From Marinobacterium stanieri (GTDB taxonomy: Bacteria > Pseudomonadota > Gammaproteobacteria > Pseudomonadales > Balneatricaceae), in assembly GCF_900155945.1 (NCBI RefSeq), contig NZ_FTMN01000001.1, forward strand, positions 961,761 through 1,025,760: a stretch of DNA of 64,000 nt, in the 5' to 3' direction. Positions 1 to 8,216 of the stretch are shown here, in pieces (positions within the stretch are counted from its first letter, which is position 1; each line of letters opens with the position of its first letter). The notes below the pieces were generated by a model that was not told where the DNA came from, ran no database searches, and worked only from the letters and a program-made list of their open reading frames with translations. Position numbers and translations under genes: made by a program.

Positions 1-1
1 G

Positions 2-385
2 CTGTTGAAAGTGGAAGACATCATGCACACCGGCAGTGAAGTACCTGCCGTCGCCACCGATACCCGTATTCGTGAAGCCTTGCTGGAGATGACCCAGAAG
101 CATCTGGGCATGACAGCTGTTACCGATGCCGAAGGCGTTTTGCTCGGCATCTTCACCGATGGTGACCTGCGCCGCACCCTGGACCAGGGACTTGATCTGG
201 CCAACACCCCGATCACCGAAGTCATGACCGAAGGCGGCACCCGTGTGCAGCCCGGCATTCTGGCGGCCGAAGCCCTCAGCCTGATGCAGGAGCGCAAAAT
301 CAATGCACTGCTGGTGGTCGATGAACAGGACCGTCCCATCGGGGCACTCAACATGCACGACATGCTCAAGGCGGGGGTGATTTGA
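2..385 (+). CDS. kdsD: Arabinose 5-phosphate isomerase KdsD, C-terminal part (truncated by window edge)
   Basis: The visible 127 codons are the paired CBS domains that end KdsD, the enzyme converting ribulose 5-phosphate to arabinose 5-phosphate, first step of Kdo synthesis for LPS. The frame is open to the window edge, and the Leu-Leu-Lys-Val just before the DIMH motif is typical of the linker between the SIS sugar-isomerase domain (outside the window) and the CBS pair. A repeated pattern (FTDGDLRR in the first CBS, NMHDMLKAGV in the second) supports the call. Its stop shares bases with the kdsC start (TGATG), so the two are translationally coupled and work in consecutive pathway steps. Confidence 0.9.
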   Translation: MLKVEDIMHTGSEVPAVATDTRIREALLEMTQKHLGMTAVTDAEGVLLGIFTDGDLRRTLDQGLDLANTPITEVMTEGGTRVQPGILAAEALSLMQERKINALLVVDEQDRPIGALNMHDMLKAGVI

Positions 386-930
386 TGCAACTGGAATCCC
401 TGACCCCGGAGCAGCGCCAGGCGCTGAAAGATATCCGCCTGGCTGTGTTCGATGTGGATGGCATCCTGACGGATGGTCGCCTGAATTTTCTCGCCGACGG
501 TCGCGAAGTAAAAAGCTTCCACACCCTGGACGGGCTGGGCATCAAAATGCTGCAGCGTAGCGGCATTGAAACGGCCATTATTACAGGGCGCCGCTCGCCC
601 CAGGTGGAGCAGCGCGCCGAAGCACTGGGTATCACCTACCTGCGCCAGGGCCGAGAGGACAAACTCACTGCCCTGCGCGAGCTCTGGGACCAGAGCGGCC
701 ATCAGGCAAGCGATACGGCCTACATCGGTGATGACCTGCCCGACCTGTCGGCCATCCTGCATTCCGCATTTGGTGCCTGCGTCCCCAATGGCCACCCGCT
801 GGTGCGCAAGGAAGCCGACTGGTGCAGCCAGGCTTCGGGTGGCAAAGGTGCTGCCCGTGAATTCTGTGAGCTGATTCTCGCAGCCCAGGGCAAACTGGAA
901 GCCTTGTATCAGGAGTACCGCGGATGCTGA
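385..930 (+). CDS. kdsC: 3-deoxy-D-manno-octulosonate 8-phosphate phosphatase KdsC
   Basis: HAD-superfamily phosphatase of 181 aa, the usual KdsC size, releasing Kdo from Kdo-8-phosphate in the cytoplasm. The nucleophile motif FDVDGILTDG (Asp23 and Asp25), the ITGRRS segment (motif II) and the late YIGDDLPDL motif (motif IV acidic pair) are all present. I chose ATG at 385 over an upstream TTG at 382 because it gives the TGATG overlap with kdsD. The stop overlaps lptC by 7 bases, so kdsD-kdsC-lptC-lptA-lptB read as one tightly packed transcript for LPS precursor synthesis and export. Confidence 0.95.
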   Translation: MQLESLTPEQRQALKDIRLAVFDVDGILTDGRLNFLADGREVKSFHTLDGLGIKMLQRSGIETAIITGRRSPQVEQRAEALGITYLRQGREDKLTALRELWDQSGHQASDTAYIGDDLPDLSAILHSAFGACVPNGHPLVRKEADWCSQASGGKGAAREFCELILAAQGKLEALYQEYRGC

Positions 931-1490
931 ATCAGCGGTGGCGTCTGGCCGTTGTGGCCACCCTGCTGACACCACCTCTGCTTTGGCTAGGCTGGAGCGG
1001 TCCGACCGTGAACACCCCGGCGCCCTCCGGTGGCGCCGAGGAGAACGTCGACTTCTTTATCGAACAGGCACGCATTACGCGCTGGCAGGACGATGGCTCC
1101 GAAGCGCATCAGATCAATACCGAGCTGATGCAACACCTGCCCGAACTCAGCCTGACCCGGCTACACAACCCCGAGGTCAATGTACCGGGGCAGGATGAGA
1201 CCACTCCCTATCGGCTCAGAGCGGATACAGGCGAGGTACCGGACTCGCATGAGCAGGTAGAGCTTGCAGGCGGTGTACTGCTTCATGATAATTCCCAGTC
1301 CGAAGCCACAGTCAAACTCAGCACAGAACAGTTGACCCTATACCCGGCAGAAGAACGTGCCCATACGGCACAGATTGTCAGGGTAGAACGCGGAGATGAC
1401 ACCACCGAGGCACTCGGCATGGATGTGTATTTTGAGGAACAGCGGATAGAACTGCTATCGGATGTTAAGGGTGTTTACCATGCACAATAA
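924..1490 (+). CDS. lptC: LPS export protein LptC
   Basis: Bitopic inner-membrane protein of 188 aa with one N-terminal membrane segment (about residues 6-24) followed by a periplasmic beta-jellyroll of the OstA/LptC type. It links the LptB2FG transporter to the LptA bridge. Recognition rests on position between kdsC and lptA and on the family pattern (FFIEQARITRW near residue 50, then repeated short beta-strand segments with LRADTGEV). The start overlaps the end of kdsC and has AGGAG at 911-915. Primary sequence is poorly conserved in this family, so context carries much of the weight. Confidence 0.9.
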   Translation: MLNQRWRLAVVATLLTPPLLWLGWSGPTVNTPAPSGGAEENVDFFIEQARITRWQDDGSEAHQINTELMQHLPELSLTRLHNPEVNVPGQDETTPYRLRADTGEVPDSHEQVELAGGVLLHDNSQSEATVKLSTEQLTLYPAEERAHTAQIVRVERGDDTTEALGMDVYFEEQRIELLSDVKGVYHAQ

Positions 1491-1986
1491 ACTACGCGGA
1501 CTCTGCGCAGCTCTACTGCTTTGGCTGCCGGCGGCAGCTCAGGCACTGCCGGATGACCATAATCAGCCGATCAACATCAGCGCTGACCGCGCCAGCATCA
1601 ACGAGCGCACCGGTATCACCGTATACACCGGTAACGTGGAAATTCGTCAGGGCAGTATGCTGATCAAGGGCGCGCGCGTAGAGCTGCACCGCCAGGGCAA
1701 CGGTGTTTCGCGCATTATCTCGACCGGCTCACCGGCCGAATTTCATCAGCAGCCCGAGGCCGATGCCGCCCCTACTCGCGCCTACGGCCTGCGCATGGAC
1801 TACCAGGTTAATCGCCAGGAAGTGACCATCACCGAATCTGCCCGCGTCGACCAGGGCCAGGATTCATTTTCCGGTGAGCGTATCGTCTACAACATGGAAA
1901 AAGCCGTGGTAAATGCCTTCGGCAGTGATGATGCCAATGGCGAACGTGTACGCATGGTCATCCAGCCGCGGACGGATTCAAATTAA
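1480..1986 (+). CDS. lptA: LPS transport periplasmic protein LptA
   Basis: Secreted 168-aa OstA-like beta-jellyroll that forms the periplasmic LPS bridge between LptC and LptD. The protein starts with a clear signal peptide (Lys-Leu-Arg, hydrophobic core [15 protein letters not shown], likely cleavage after AQA). The mature part begins with [16 protein letters not shown] and [15 protein letters not shown], the usual LptA pattern. ATG at 1480 was preferred over 1462 because it gives a normal signal peptide and has AAGG about 9 bases upstream. It overlaps the end of lptC by 11 bases and abuts lptB (TAATG). Confidence 0.93.
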   Translation: MHNKLRGLCAALLLWLPAAAQALPDDHNQPINISADRASINERTGITVYTGNVEIRQGSMLIKGARVELHRQGNGVSRIISTGSPAEFHQQPEADAAPTRAYGLRMDYQVNRQEVTITESARVDQGQDSFSGERIVYNMEKAVVNAFGSDDANGERVRMVIQPRTDSN

Positions 1987-2723
1987 TGACAGCACCCACC
2001 AAACGTCTGGAAGCCCGCAATCTTGCCAAAAGCTACAAGGGTCGCGAAGTTGTACGTGACGTTTCCCTGCACGTGGACAGCGGCCAGATAGTCGGCCTGC
2101 TGGGCCCCAACGGCGCCGGCAAAACCACCTGTTTTTACATGATTGTGGGCCTGATCCCGGCTGACCGGGGCCAGATCATGATCACCGAGGATGATGTCAC
2201 CCGTATGCCCATGCATGAGCGTGCGCGACGCGGTATTGGCTATCTGCCTCAGGAAGCTTCGGTGTTTCGCAAACTCAGCGTGCGCGATAACCTGATGGCG
2301 ATACTGGAAACCCGCCCCGAGCTCGATGCCAGCCGCCGCAAGGCCCTGCTGGAAGAGCTGCTGGAAGAGTTTCATATCACCCATCTGAAAGACAGCCTGG
2401 GCATGTCGCTTTCCGGCGGCGAGCGTCGACGGGTAGAGATCGCCCGCGCCCTGGCAACAGAACCTGATTTTATCCTGCTGGATGAGCCCTTTGCCGGCGT
2501 TGACCCCATATCGGTCAGTGACATCAAGCAGACCATTCGCCACCTGCAATCACGCGGTATCGGCGTATTGATCACAGACCACAACGTGCGTGAGACGCTT
2601 GATATCTGTGAACAAGCCTATATCGTCAGTGAAGGAGGCATATTGGCACAGGGTACCCCGGAGGTGATCCTGGCGGATCAACAAGTCCGTCGTGCCTATC
2701 TGGGCGAGCAGTTCTCGCTTTAG
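1986..2723 (+). CDS. lptB: LPS export ABC transporter ATP-binding protein LptB
   Basis: Cytoplasmic ATPase of 245 aa that powers LPS extraction by LptB2FG. Walker A is GPNGAGKTT at residues 40-48, the signature is [15 protein letters not shown], Walker B is [13 protein letters not shown], and the switch His is in LITDHNVRE. The start codon overlaps the lptA stop. The lptF and lptG permease genes are not in this window, which is normal because they usually lie elsewhere. rpoN follows after about 50 bases. Confidence 0.97.
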   Translation: MTAPTKRLEARNLAKSYKGREVVRDVSLHVDSGQIVGLLGPNGAGKTTCFYMIVGLIPADRGQIMITEDDVTRMPMHERARRGIGYLPQEASVFRKLSVRDNLMAILETRPELDASRRKALLEELLEEFHITHLKDSLGMSLSGGERRRVEIARALATEPDFILLDEPFAGVDPISVSDIKQTIRHLQSRGIGVLITDHNVRETLDICEQAYIVSEGGILAQGTPEVILADQQVRRAYLGEQFSL

Positions 2724-2770
2724 CGGCTTTCCCCCGGGAGTCTTCCTAGCAGTTCAATTGGCAGTCGTTT

Positions 2771-4294
2771 ATGAAACAATCCTTACAACTCAAGATCGGC
2801 CAACAGCTGACCATGACCCCTCAGTTGCAACAGGCAATCCGCCTGCTGCAGCTTTCCTCGCTGGACCTCCAACAGGAGATTCAGGAGGCACTGGACAGCA
2901 ACCCTCTGCTGGAAGCCGAAGAAGAGCATGAGACTCAGGCCGCCGAGGCGGACAGCGACCGTCAGGACAGTGACTCAGCGGACAACACGTCCAGCCGGGA
3001 AACCGCCAGTACCAGCGACAACGCTGACAGTGACGACAACTGGAGTGATGACCAGCCCGAAGATCACTGGAATGATCAGATTCCGGCCGAGCTGACCACG
3101 GACAGCAGCTGGGATGACACCTTCCAGCACCAGAGCACACCGTCCCAGCCCCGTGATGACGACTGGTCGCCGGGCGATAACGACACCATGGAAGACAGCC
3201 TGCAGGATCACCTGTTGTGGCAGCTCAACCTCACCCCCATGAGTGAGACCGATTACCAGATCGCACTGGCCATCATTGACTCGGTAGATGCCGATGGCTA
3301 TCTCACCACCAGTACCGAGGATCTGCTGGAGCATTTCCAGAATCACCAGCCCGAGGACTTCGCGGACGCGGAGCTGGATGAAGTGGAAGCCGTGCTGCAC
3401 CGCCTGCAGCAGTTTGATCCGACCGGTGTCTGTGCCCGCGACCTCAACGAATGCCTGCGTCTGCAGCTGCTGCAACTGCCCGAAGATACACCCCTGCGCC
3501 CCTATGCGATCCGCCTGGTGCGTGACCATCTTAACCTGCTGGGCAGCCACGACTACCGCACGCTGATGCGCCGCATGCGCCTGAAGGAGCCCGAGCTGCA
3601 ACAGGTGATCAGTCTGATCCAGAGCCTGAATCCCAAGCCCGGCGGCATCATCAGCCCTGAAGCCGCGCAATATGTCATCCCGGATGTACTGGTGCGCAAG
3701 CAGCAGGGCCAGTGGACCGTGAGCCTCAACAATGATGCCTCGCCCAAGCTCAAGATCAACAGCCAGTATGCCGACCTGGTGCGCAGGGCCGACAACAGTG
3801 CCGACAACACCTACCTGAAGAACCACCTGCAGGAAGCCCGCTGGTTCCTCAAGAGCCTGGCCAGCCGCAACGAAACGCTGCTCAAGGTCACCACGGAGAT
3901 CGTGGCACGCCAGATCGACTTCTTTGAAGAAGGCGACGAGGGCATGAAACCGATGGTTCTGCATGACATCGCCGAAGCGGTCGACATGCACGAGTCCACC
4001 ATCTCCCGTGTCACCACCCAGAAATACATGCACACCCCCCGTGGCATCTTCGAGCTGAAGTACTTCTTCTCCAGCCATGTGGGCACTTCCGATGGCGGAG
4101 CCGCCTCGTCTACCGCCATCCGCGCATTGATCAAGAAGCTGATCAGTGATGAAAATACAGCCAAACCGCTGAGTGACAACAAGATCGCACAGCTACTCAA
4201 GGAACAGGGCATTAACGTTGCCCGCCGTACCGTTGCAAAATATCGGGAGGCAATGCACATTCCGCCTTCTAATGAGCGCAAGCGTCTGGTTTAA
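2771..4294 (+). CDS. rpoN: RNA polymerase sigma-54 factor RpoN
   Basis: Sigma-54 of 507 aa. The N-terminal activator-responsive region I is Gln/Leu-rich (residues 1-50). A long acidic, Ser/Asp-rich region II follows (about 55-140). The core-binding region and HTH come next, and the C-terminal RpoN box is complete ([10 protein letters not shown] near residue 485). It directs transcription from -24/-12 promoters that need enhancer-binding ATPases such as NtrC. It sits in the widely conserved lptB-rpoN-hpf-ptsN-rapZ-ptsO cluster. A candidate target promoter is visible in this window at 47851. Confidence 0.97.
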   Translation: MKQSLQLKIGQQLTMTPQLQQAIRLLQLSSLDLQQEIQEALDSNPLLEAEEEHETQAAEADSDRQDSDSADNTSSRETASTSDNADSDDNWSDDQPEDHWNDQIPAELTTDSSWDDTFQHQSTPSQPRDDDWSPGDNDTMEDSLQDHLLWQLNLTPMSETDYQIALAIIDSVDADGYLTTSTEDLLEHFQNHQPEDFADAELDEVEAVLHRLQQFDPTGVCARDLNECLRLQLLQLPEDTPLRPYAIRLVRDHLNLLGSHDYRTLMRRMRLKEPELQQVISLIQSLNPKPGGIISPEAAQYVIPDVLVRKQQGQWTVSLNNDASPKLKINSQYADLVRRADNSADNTYLKNHLQEARWFLKSLASRNETLLKVTTEIVARQIDFFEEGDEGMKPMVLHDIAEAVDMHESTISRVTTQKYMHTPRGIFELKYFFSSHVGTSDGGAASSTAIRALIKKLISDENTAKPLSDNKIAQLLKEQGINVARRTVAKYREAMHIPPSNERKRLV

Positions 4295-4346
4295 TGAGAG
4301 TGAAGGCGGTGCATCTGCTGCACCCCTATGAGAAGGAGAAAAACCT

Positions 4347-4637
4347 ATGCAGATCAACATCACTGGCCACCATGTCGAACTGACTGATGCCCTGAATGAC
4401 TATGTACGTAACAAGTTTGATCGTCTGGAACGTCACTTCGACAACATCACCAATGCACAGGTCACCCTTAGCGTAGAGAAACAGCGCCAGAAATCCGAGG
4501 CCAACATCCACCTCGCCGGCGGTGAAGTCTTTGCTGCGAACGAGCACGACGACATGTATGCCGCCATCGACGGCATGGTCGACAAGCTTGATCGTCAGAT
4601 CATCAAGCACAAAGAAAAGATGAAATCCCACAAATAA
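4347..4637 (+). CDS. hpf: Ribosome hibernation promoting factor HPF (short form)
   Basis: A 96-aa member of the HPF/YfiA family that binds the 30S decoding centre in stationary phase and, with RMF, promotes 100S dimers. The pattern MQINITGHHVELTDALNDYV and the conserved DDMYAAIDGMVDKLDRQIIKHK segment are diagnostic. It lacks the long-form C-terminal dimerisation domain. A good ribosome site (AAGGAG) precedes the ATG. The 50-base gap after rpoN holds a short dyad but no clear promoter, so it is probably co-transcribed with rpoN. Confidence 0.95.
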   Translation: MQINITGHHVELTDALNDYVRNKFDRLERHFDNITNAQVTLSVEKQRQKSEANIHLAGGEVFAANEHDDMYAAIDGMVDKLDRQIIKHKEKMKSHK

Positions 4638-4658
4638 CCGGTAGCAGCACGTCAACAC

Positions 4659-5120
4659 ATGCAACTATCAGAACTGCTGACCCCATCGCGCACACTCTGC
4701 CACGTTGATGTGGTCAGCAAGAAGCGGGTTCTCGAACTCGCCAGCCAAACCATTGCAGAGCAGTTGGATGGCCCGGCCGCTGAAGATATCTTCAGCGGCC
4801 TTATCAATCGTGAACGCCTGGGCAGCACCGGTATCGGTGAAGGCGTCGCCATTCCTCACTGTCGTATGGCCGGCGTACACAAGGCCGTTGGACTGCTGAT
4901 GACACTGACCAGCCCAATCGATTTCGATGCCATCGATAATCGTCCGGTTGATCTGGTGTGTCTGCTGCTGGTCCCGGAAGAAGGCGCCGAAGAACATCTG
5001 CAAACCCTGGCGGGATTGGCTGAACTGTTCAACCATTCGGAAACGCGGGACTCGCTGCGTGCCTGCGGCAGTGCCGATGATCTGCTGGAGCGCGTCCAAC
5101 AGCTCTGCCAGGAGCATTGA
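4659..5120 (+). CDS. ptsN: Nitrogen-PTS phosphocarrier EIIA-Ntr (PtsN)
   Basis: Cytoplasmic 153-aa EIIA domain of the fructose/mannitol family. The phosphorylated His is His67 in GVAIPHCRM. PtsN receives phosphate from the NPr protein encoded about 0.9 kb downstream and acts as a regulator of potassium uptake, nitrogen/carbon balance and stress responses instead of transporting sugar. EI-Ntr (PtsP) is not in this window. The gene is followed after two bases by rapZ, whose ATG is at 5123. Confidence 0.95.
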   Translation: MQLSELLTPSRTLCHVDVVSKKRVLELASQTIAEQLDGPAAEDIFSGLINRERLGSTGIGEGVAIPHCRMAGVHKAVGLLMTLTSPIDFDAIDNRPVDLVCLLLVPEEGAEEHLQTLAGLAELFNHSETRDSLRACGSADDLLERVQQLCQEH

Positions 5121-5122
5121 GT

Positions 5123-5995
5123 ATGCGCCTGGTTGTGCTCAGTGGTCGCTCGGGATCAGGTAAAAGTACGGCACTTCAGGTACTGGAAGATGTCGGCTTT
5201 TACTGCATCGACAACCTGCCCGCCCTGCTGTTGCCTGACTTGATCAAGCTGATGCTGGCCGACCCCCAGCCAATCAGCAAAATTGCCGTCAGCATTGATG
5301 CCCGCAACCAGCCCAGCAACCTGCAGCAGTTCCCCGAGATCATGGCACAGTTACAGCAGCTGCCGAACCTGGGCATCGAAACCCTGTTTCTTGATGCCGG
5401 CGAAGCCACATTGTTGCGCCGCTACAATGCTACACGCCGCCGTCACCCTCTGAGCGACAATAACCAGAGCCTGCAGCAGTCCATTCGTAACGAACGCGAG
5501 CTGCTGGAGCCCATAGCCACCCAGGCCGACCTGCGCATCGATACCACACGCCTGTCTCTGTATGAGCTGCGTGATGAAGTCAAACTGCGCGTCGCCGGGC
5601 GCACCGAACAGGAGCTGTCGCTGCAGTTCGAGTCATTCGGTTTCAAGCACGGCGTGCCGCTGGATGTGGACTTCACCTTCGATGTGCGCTCTCTGCCCAA
5701 CCCCTATTGGGTGCCCGAGCTGCGCCGCCATACCGGACGCGACCAGGAAGTGATCGACTTCCTGTCCGGATACGAGGATGTCACTGAAATGGTGACCGAT
5801 ATCCGCCAGTTCGTGGAAAAGTGGCTGCCCCGCTTTCGCGCCAATAACCGCAGCTATATCACCATCGGTATCGGCTGTACCGGTGGCCAGCACCGCTCTG
5901 TCTATGTTTGCGAACAGCTTGCTGGCCATTTCCGCACGCTTATGGATAATGTTCAGATACTGCACCGTGAACTAAGACAGCCTGGGTCGGACTGA
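5123..5995 (+). CDS. rapZ: RNase adapter / nucleotide-binding protein RapZ
   Basis: A 290-aa protein with N-terminal Walker A GRSGSGKS (residues 8-15) and the conserved C-terminal block IGIGCTGGQHRSVYVCE. In enterobacteria RapZ senses glucosamine 6-phosphate and guides RNase E to the GlmZ sRNA; here only the family assignment is certain. ATG at 5123 was chosen over TTG at 5117: it has an upstream AGGAGC and restores the family N-terminus MRLVVLSGRSG. It lies between ptsN and ptsO, as in many gammaproteobacteria. Confidence 0.95.
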   Translation: MRLVVLSGRSGSGKSTALQVLEDVGFYCIDNLPALLLPDLIKLMLADPQPISKIAVSIDARNQPSNLQQFPEIMAQLQQLPNLGIETLFLDAGEATLLRRYNATRRRHPLSDNNQSLQQSIRNERELLEPIATQADLRIDTTRLSLYELRDEVKLRVAGRTEQELSLQFESFGFKHGVPLDVDFTFDVRSLPNPYWVPELRRHTGRDQEVIDFLSGYEDVTEMVTDIRQFVEKWLPRFRANNRSYITIGIGCTGGQHRSVYVCEQLAGHFRTLMDNVQILHRELRQPGSD

Positions 5996-6002
5996 AGCTA
6001 GC

Positions 6003-6272
6003 ATGGTTGAAAAACGCCTGACGATTATCAACAAACTTGGCCTGCACGCCCGTGCAGCGGCTAAACTCGTCACCACGGCCAACCAGTTCGACTCCGATAT
6101 TCGCATTGCCCGTGATGACCGGGAAATTGATGGCAAAAGTATCATGTCGGTGATGATGCTGGCCGCCAGCAAAGGCACCGAAATCGAACTCCGCATCCAG
6201 GGTCAGGACGAACACAACGCCCTGAGTGCTCTCGAATCCCTGATCAATAACCGCTTCGACGAACCCGAATAA
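6003..6272 (+). CDS. ptsO: Nitrogen-PTS phosphocarrier NPr (HPr family)
   Basis: HPr-like protein of 89 aa. The phosphoryl-carrying His is His15 in NKLGLHARAAAK, and the GKSIMSVMMLAA segment corresponds to the HPr regulatory region. It passes phosphate from EI-Ntr to PtsN His67. It starts 7 bases after rapZ and closes the conserved cluster. The Ser position of the regulatory site is present (GKSIM), but regulation by an HPr kinase cannot be judged from this window. Confidence 0.94.
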   Translation: MVEKRLTIINKLGLHARAAAKLVTTANQFDSDIRIARDDREIDGKSIMSVMMLAASKGTEIELRIQGQDEHNALSALESLINNRFDEPE

Positions 6273-6317
6273 ACAAACCGCTTTACCTCTTCACCCTCAG
6301 CACCGGAAACCAGCGCC

Positions 6318-7667
6318 ATGAGCCAGCAGGATCAGCTTTCCAACCTGGAAACCCTCAGTGCCGCTCTCGAAGTCGGCGAACTGCAGCAGCTCAGATTCAT
6401 GCTCAACAAGGGACTCAAGCCCGTTGAGGTGGCACACCTGCTGGAAAAAACGCCGCCGCGCGAGCGCCAGATCCTGTGGAACCTGCTCAACAAGGATCTG
6501 GAAGGTGAGGTGCTGCAATATCTGGGGGATGAAGCTCAGGCGGAAATCCTGAGCCGCATGGAAGCCTCGGAAGTACTGGCGATTACCGAATCGCTGGAAA
6601 CCGATGACATGGCGGACATTCTGCAGCAGCTGCCCGAACGGGTGATGAAAGAGCTGTTGAAGATCATGGACCGGGAGAACCGTGAACGCGTCGAGCAGGT
6701 GCTCTCGTTCCCGGAGGATACCGCCGGCGGCTTGATGAATACCGATACGGTAACCATCCGCCCGGATATTACCGCCGAAACGGTACTGCGCTACCTGCGC
6801 CGTCACAAGGAGATCCCCGAGACCACCGACACACTGTTCGTGGTCAGCCGTAAAGGCTCTTACATCGGCGTACTGCCGCTGACACGCCTGCTCACCACCG
6901 ACCCTGATGTGCTGGTGCGTGAAATCATGAACACCGACGTGGACGCCATTCCGGCTGACATGCCGGATGAAGAAGTTGCCCGCCTGTTCGAACAGCTCGA
7001 CCTGATCTCAGCCCCCGTCACCAACGAAGAGGGCCAATTGCTGGGTCGTATCACCATCGATGACGTGGTGGACGTTATCCGTGAAGATGCCGACCACTCC
7101 CTGATGAGCATGGCCGGTCTGGACGAAGACGAAGATACCTTCGCCCCCATCATGAAAACCACCCGCCGGCGTGCAGTCTGGCTCGGCATCAACCTGATCA
7201 CGGCCTTTATCGCATCCGCCGTGATTGGCCTGTTTGAAGAAACCATCGACAAGGTCGTTGCCCTCGCCGTACTGATGCCGATCGTAGCATCCATGGGCGG
7301 CATCGCCGGTAGTCAGACACTGACGCTGGTGATTCGCGGCCAGGCCCTGGGGCATGTGGAACGCTCCAATATCGGCTGGCTGTTCAATCGAGAACTGGTC
7401 GTGGGGCTGCTTAACGGCCTGCTCTGGGCGCTGGTGGTCGCAGCGGTAGCCGTGGTCTGGTTCCAGGACATGACGGTGGGCGTGATTATCGCATTGGCGA
7501 TCGTGATAAACCTGATCGCCGGCGCCATGGCAGGTACAATGCTGCCCATGATTCTGAAATCGCTGGGCATCGACCCGGCGCTGGCCGGCAGCGTACTGCT
7601 GACGACCATCACGGATGTGATAGGCTTTTTCGCTTTCCTTGGGCTAGCCACCCTGTTCTTTGCCTGA
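6318..7667 (+). CDS. mgtE: Magnesium transporter MgtE
   Basis: A 449-aa Mg2+ channel. Domains in order: a cytoplasmic MgtE N superhelical domain (about 20-125) with repeated LL..P motifs, a CBS pair (about 130-255) that senses Mg2+, a plug helix, and five membrane helices (about 285-449). The pore-lining segment includes PIVASMGGIAGSQTLTLVIRG. The gene follows ptsO after 45 bases, too short for a riboswitch, so no Mg2+-sensing leader is visible. The full-length architecture with intact CBS domains argues for a functional gated channel. Confidence 0.95.
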   Translation: MSQQDQLSNLETLSAALEVGELQQLRFMLNKGLKPVEVAHLLEKTPPRERQILWNLLNKDLEGEVLQYLGDEAQAEILSRMEASEVLAITESLETDDMADILQQLPERVMKELLKIMDRENRERVEQVLSFPEDTAGGLMNTDTVTIRPDITAETVLRYLRRHKEIPETTDTLFVVSRKGSYIGVLPLTRLLTTDPDVLVREIMNTDVDAIPADMPDEEVARLFEQLDLISAPVTNEEGQLLGRITIDDVVDVIREDADHSLMSMAGLDEDEDTFAPIMKTTRRRAVWLGINLITAFIASAVIGLFEETIDKVVALAVLMPIVASMGGIAGSQTLTLVIRGQALGHVERSNIGWLFNRELVVGLLNGLLWALVVAAVAVVWFQDMTVGVIIALAIVINLIAGAMAGTMLPMILKSLGIDPALAGSVLLTTITDVIGFFAFLGLATLFFA

Positions 7668-7677
7668 CGGACAGACT

Positions 7678-8196
7678 ATGAGTGACCAAAACGATACTTT
7701 CCAGGACGAACATGACGACCTGGAACCCAGTAAATCCCAGATCAAGCGGGATGCGGAAGAGCTGAAAACGCTGGGCAAGCGCATGACCGAGCTGCGCCCC
7801 GACCAGCAGGCCAAGCTCCCCATTGATGACCGCCTGCGCCTTGCCATCGAGGAGTACGGCCGCATTCGTGCCAACGGAGCCAAGCGGCGCCACCTGCAGT
7901 ATATCGGCAAGCTGATGCGTGACGCCGATGCCGACGCCATCCGTGCCGTTGTGGATCGTTTCGATTCTGCCAGCGCCCTGCACAACCACCTGTTCCACGA
8001 GCTGGAACGCTGGCGTGAGCGTTTGATTGATGAAGGAAATGAGGCGCTGCAGGAATTTATCGAACAGCACCCCGATGCCGATATTCAGCACCTGCGCCAG
8101 CTGGTTCGAAACGCCCAGCGTGAGCGCGCCCGTGAGCAGCCGCCTACCCATTCACGCAAGCTGTTCCGCTACCTGCGCGAACTGAGCGATCTCTAA
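7678..8196 (+). CDS. darP: Ribosome assembly factor DarP (YjgA family)
   Basis: A 172-aa helical, highly charged protein matching the YjgA/DarP (DUF615) family, a late 50S assembly factor. Key family features are KSQIKRDAEELKTLGKRMTEL near the N-terminus and the C-terminal HSRKLFRYLREL. ATG at 7678 was preferred over the in-frame 7660 start, which lies inside the end of mgtE. Only 20 bases separate its stop from the convergent yhdP stop. In many relatives darP neighbours tldD/pmbA; neither is in this window. Confidence 0.92.
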   Translation: MSDQNDTFQDEHDDLEPSKSQIKRDAEELKTLGKRMTELRPDQQAKLPIDDRLRLAIEEYGRIRANGAKRRHLQYIGKLMRDADADAIRAVVDRFDSASALHNHLFHELERWRERLIDEGNEALQEFIEQHPDADIQHLRQLVRNAQRERAREQPPTHSRKLFRYLRELSDL

Positions 8197-8216
8197 GGCA
8201 GCCTCAACCTGCCCGC

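Noticed and set aside
6273..6317. Possible magnesium riboswitch before mgtE
   Set aside because: Only 45 bases separate ptsO and mgtE, too short for an M-box or similar leader, and no suitable hairpins are visible.
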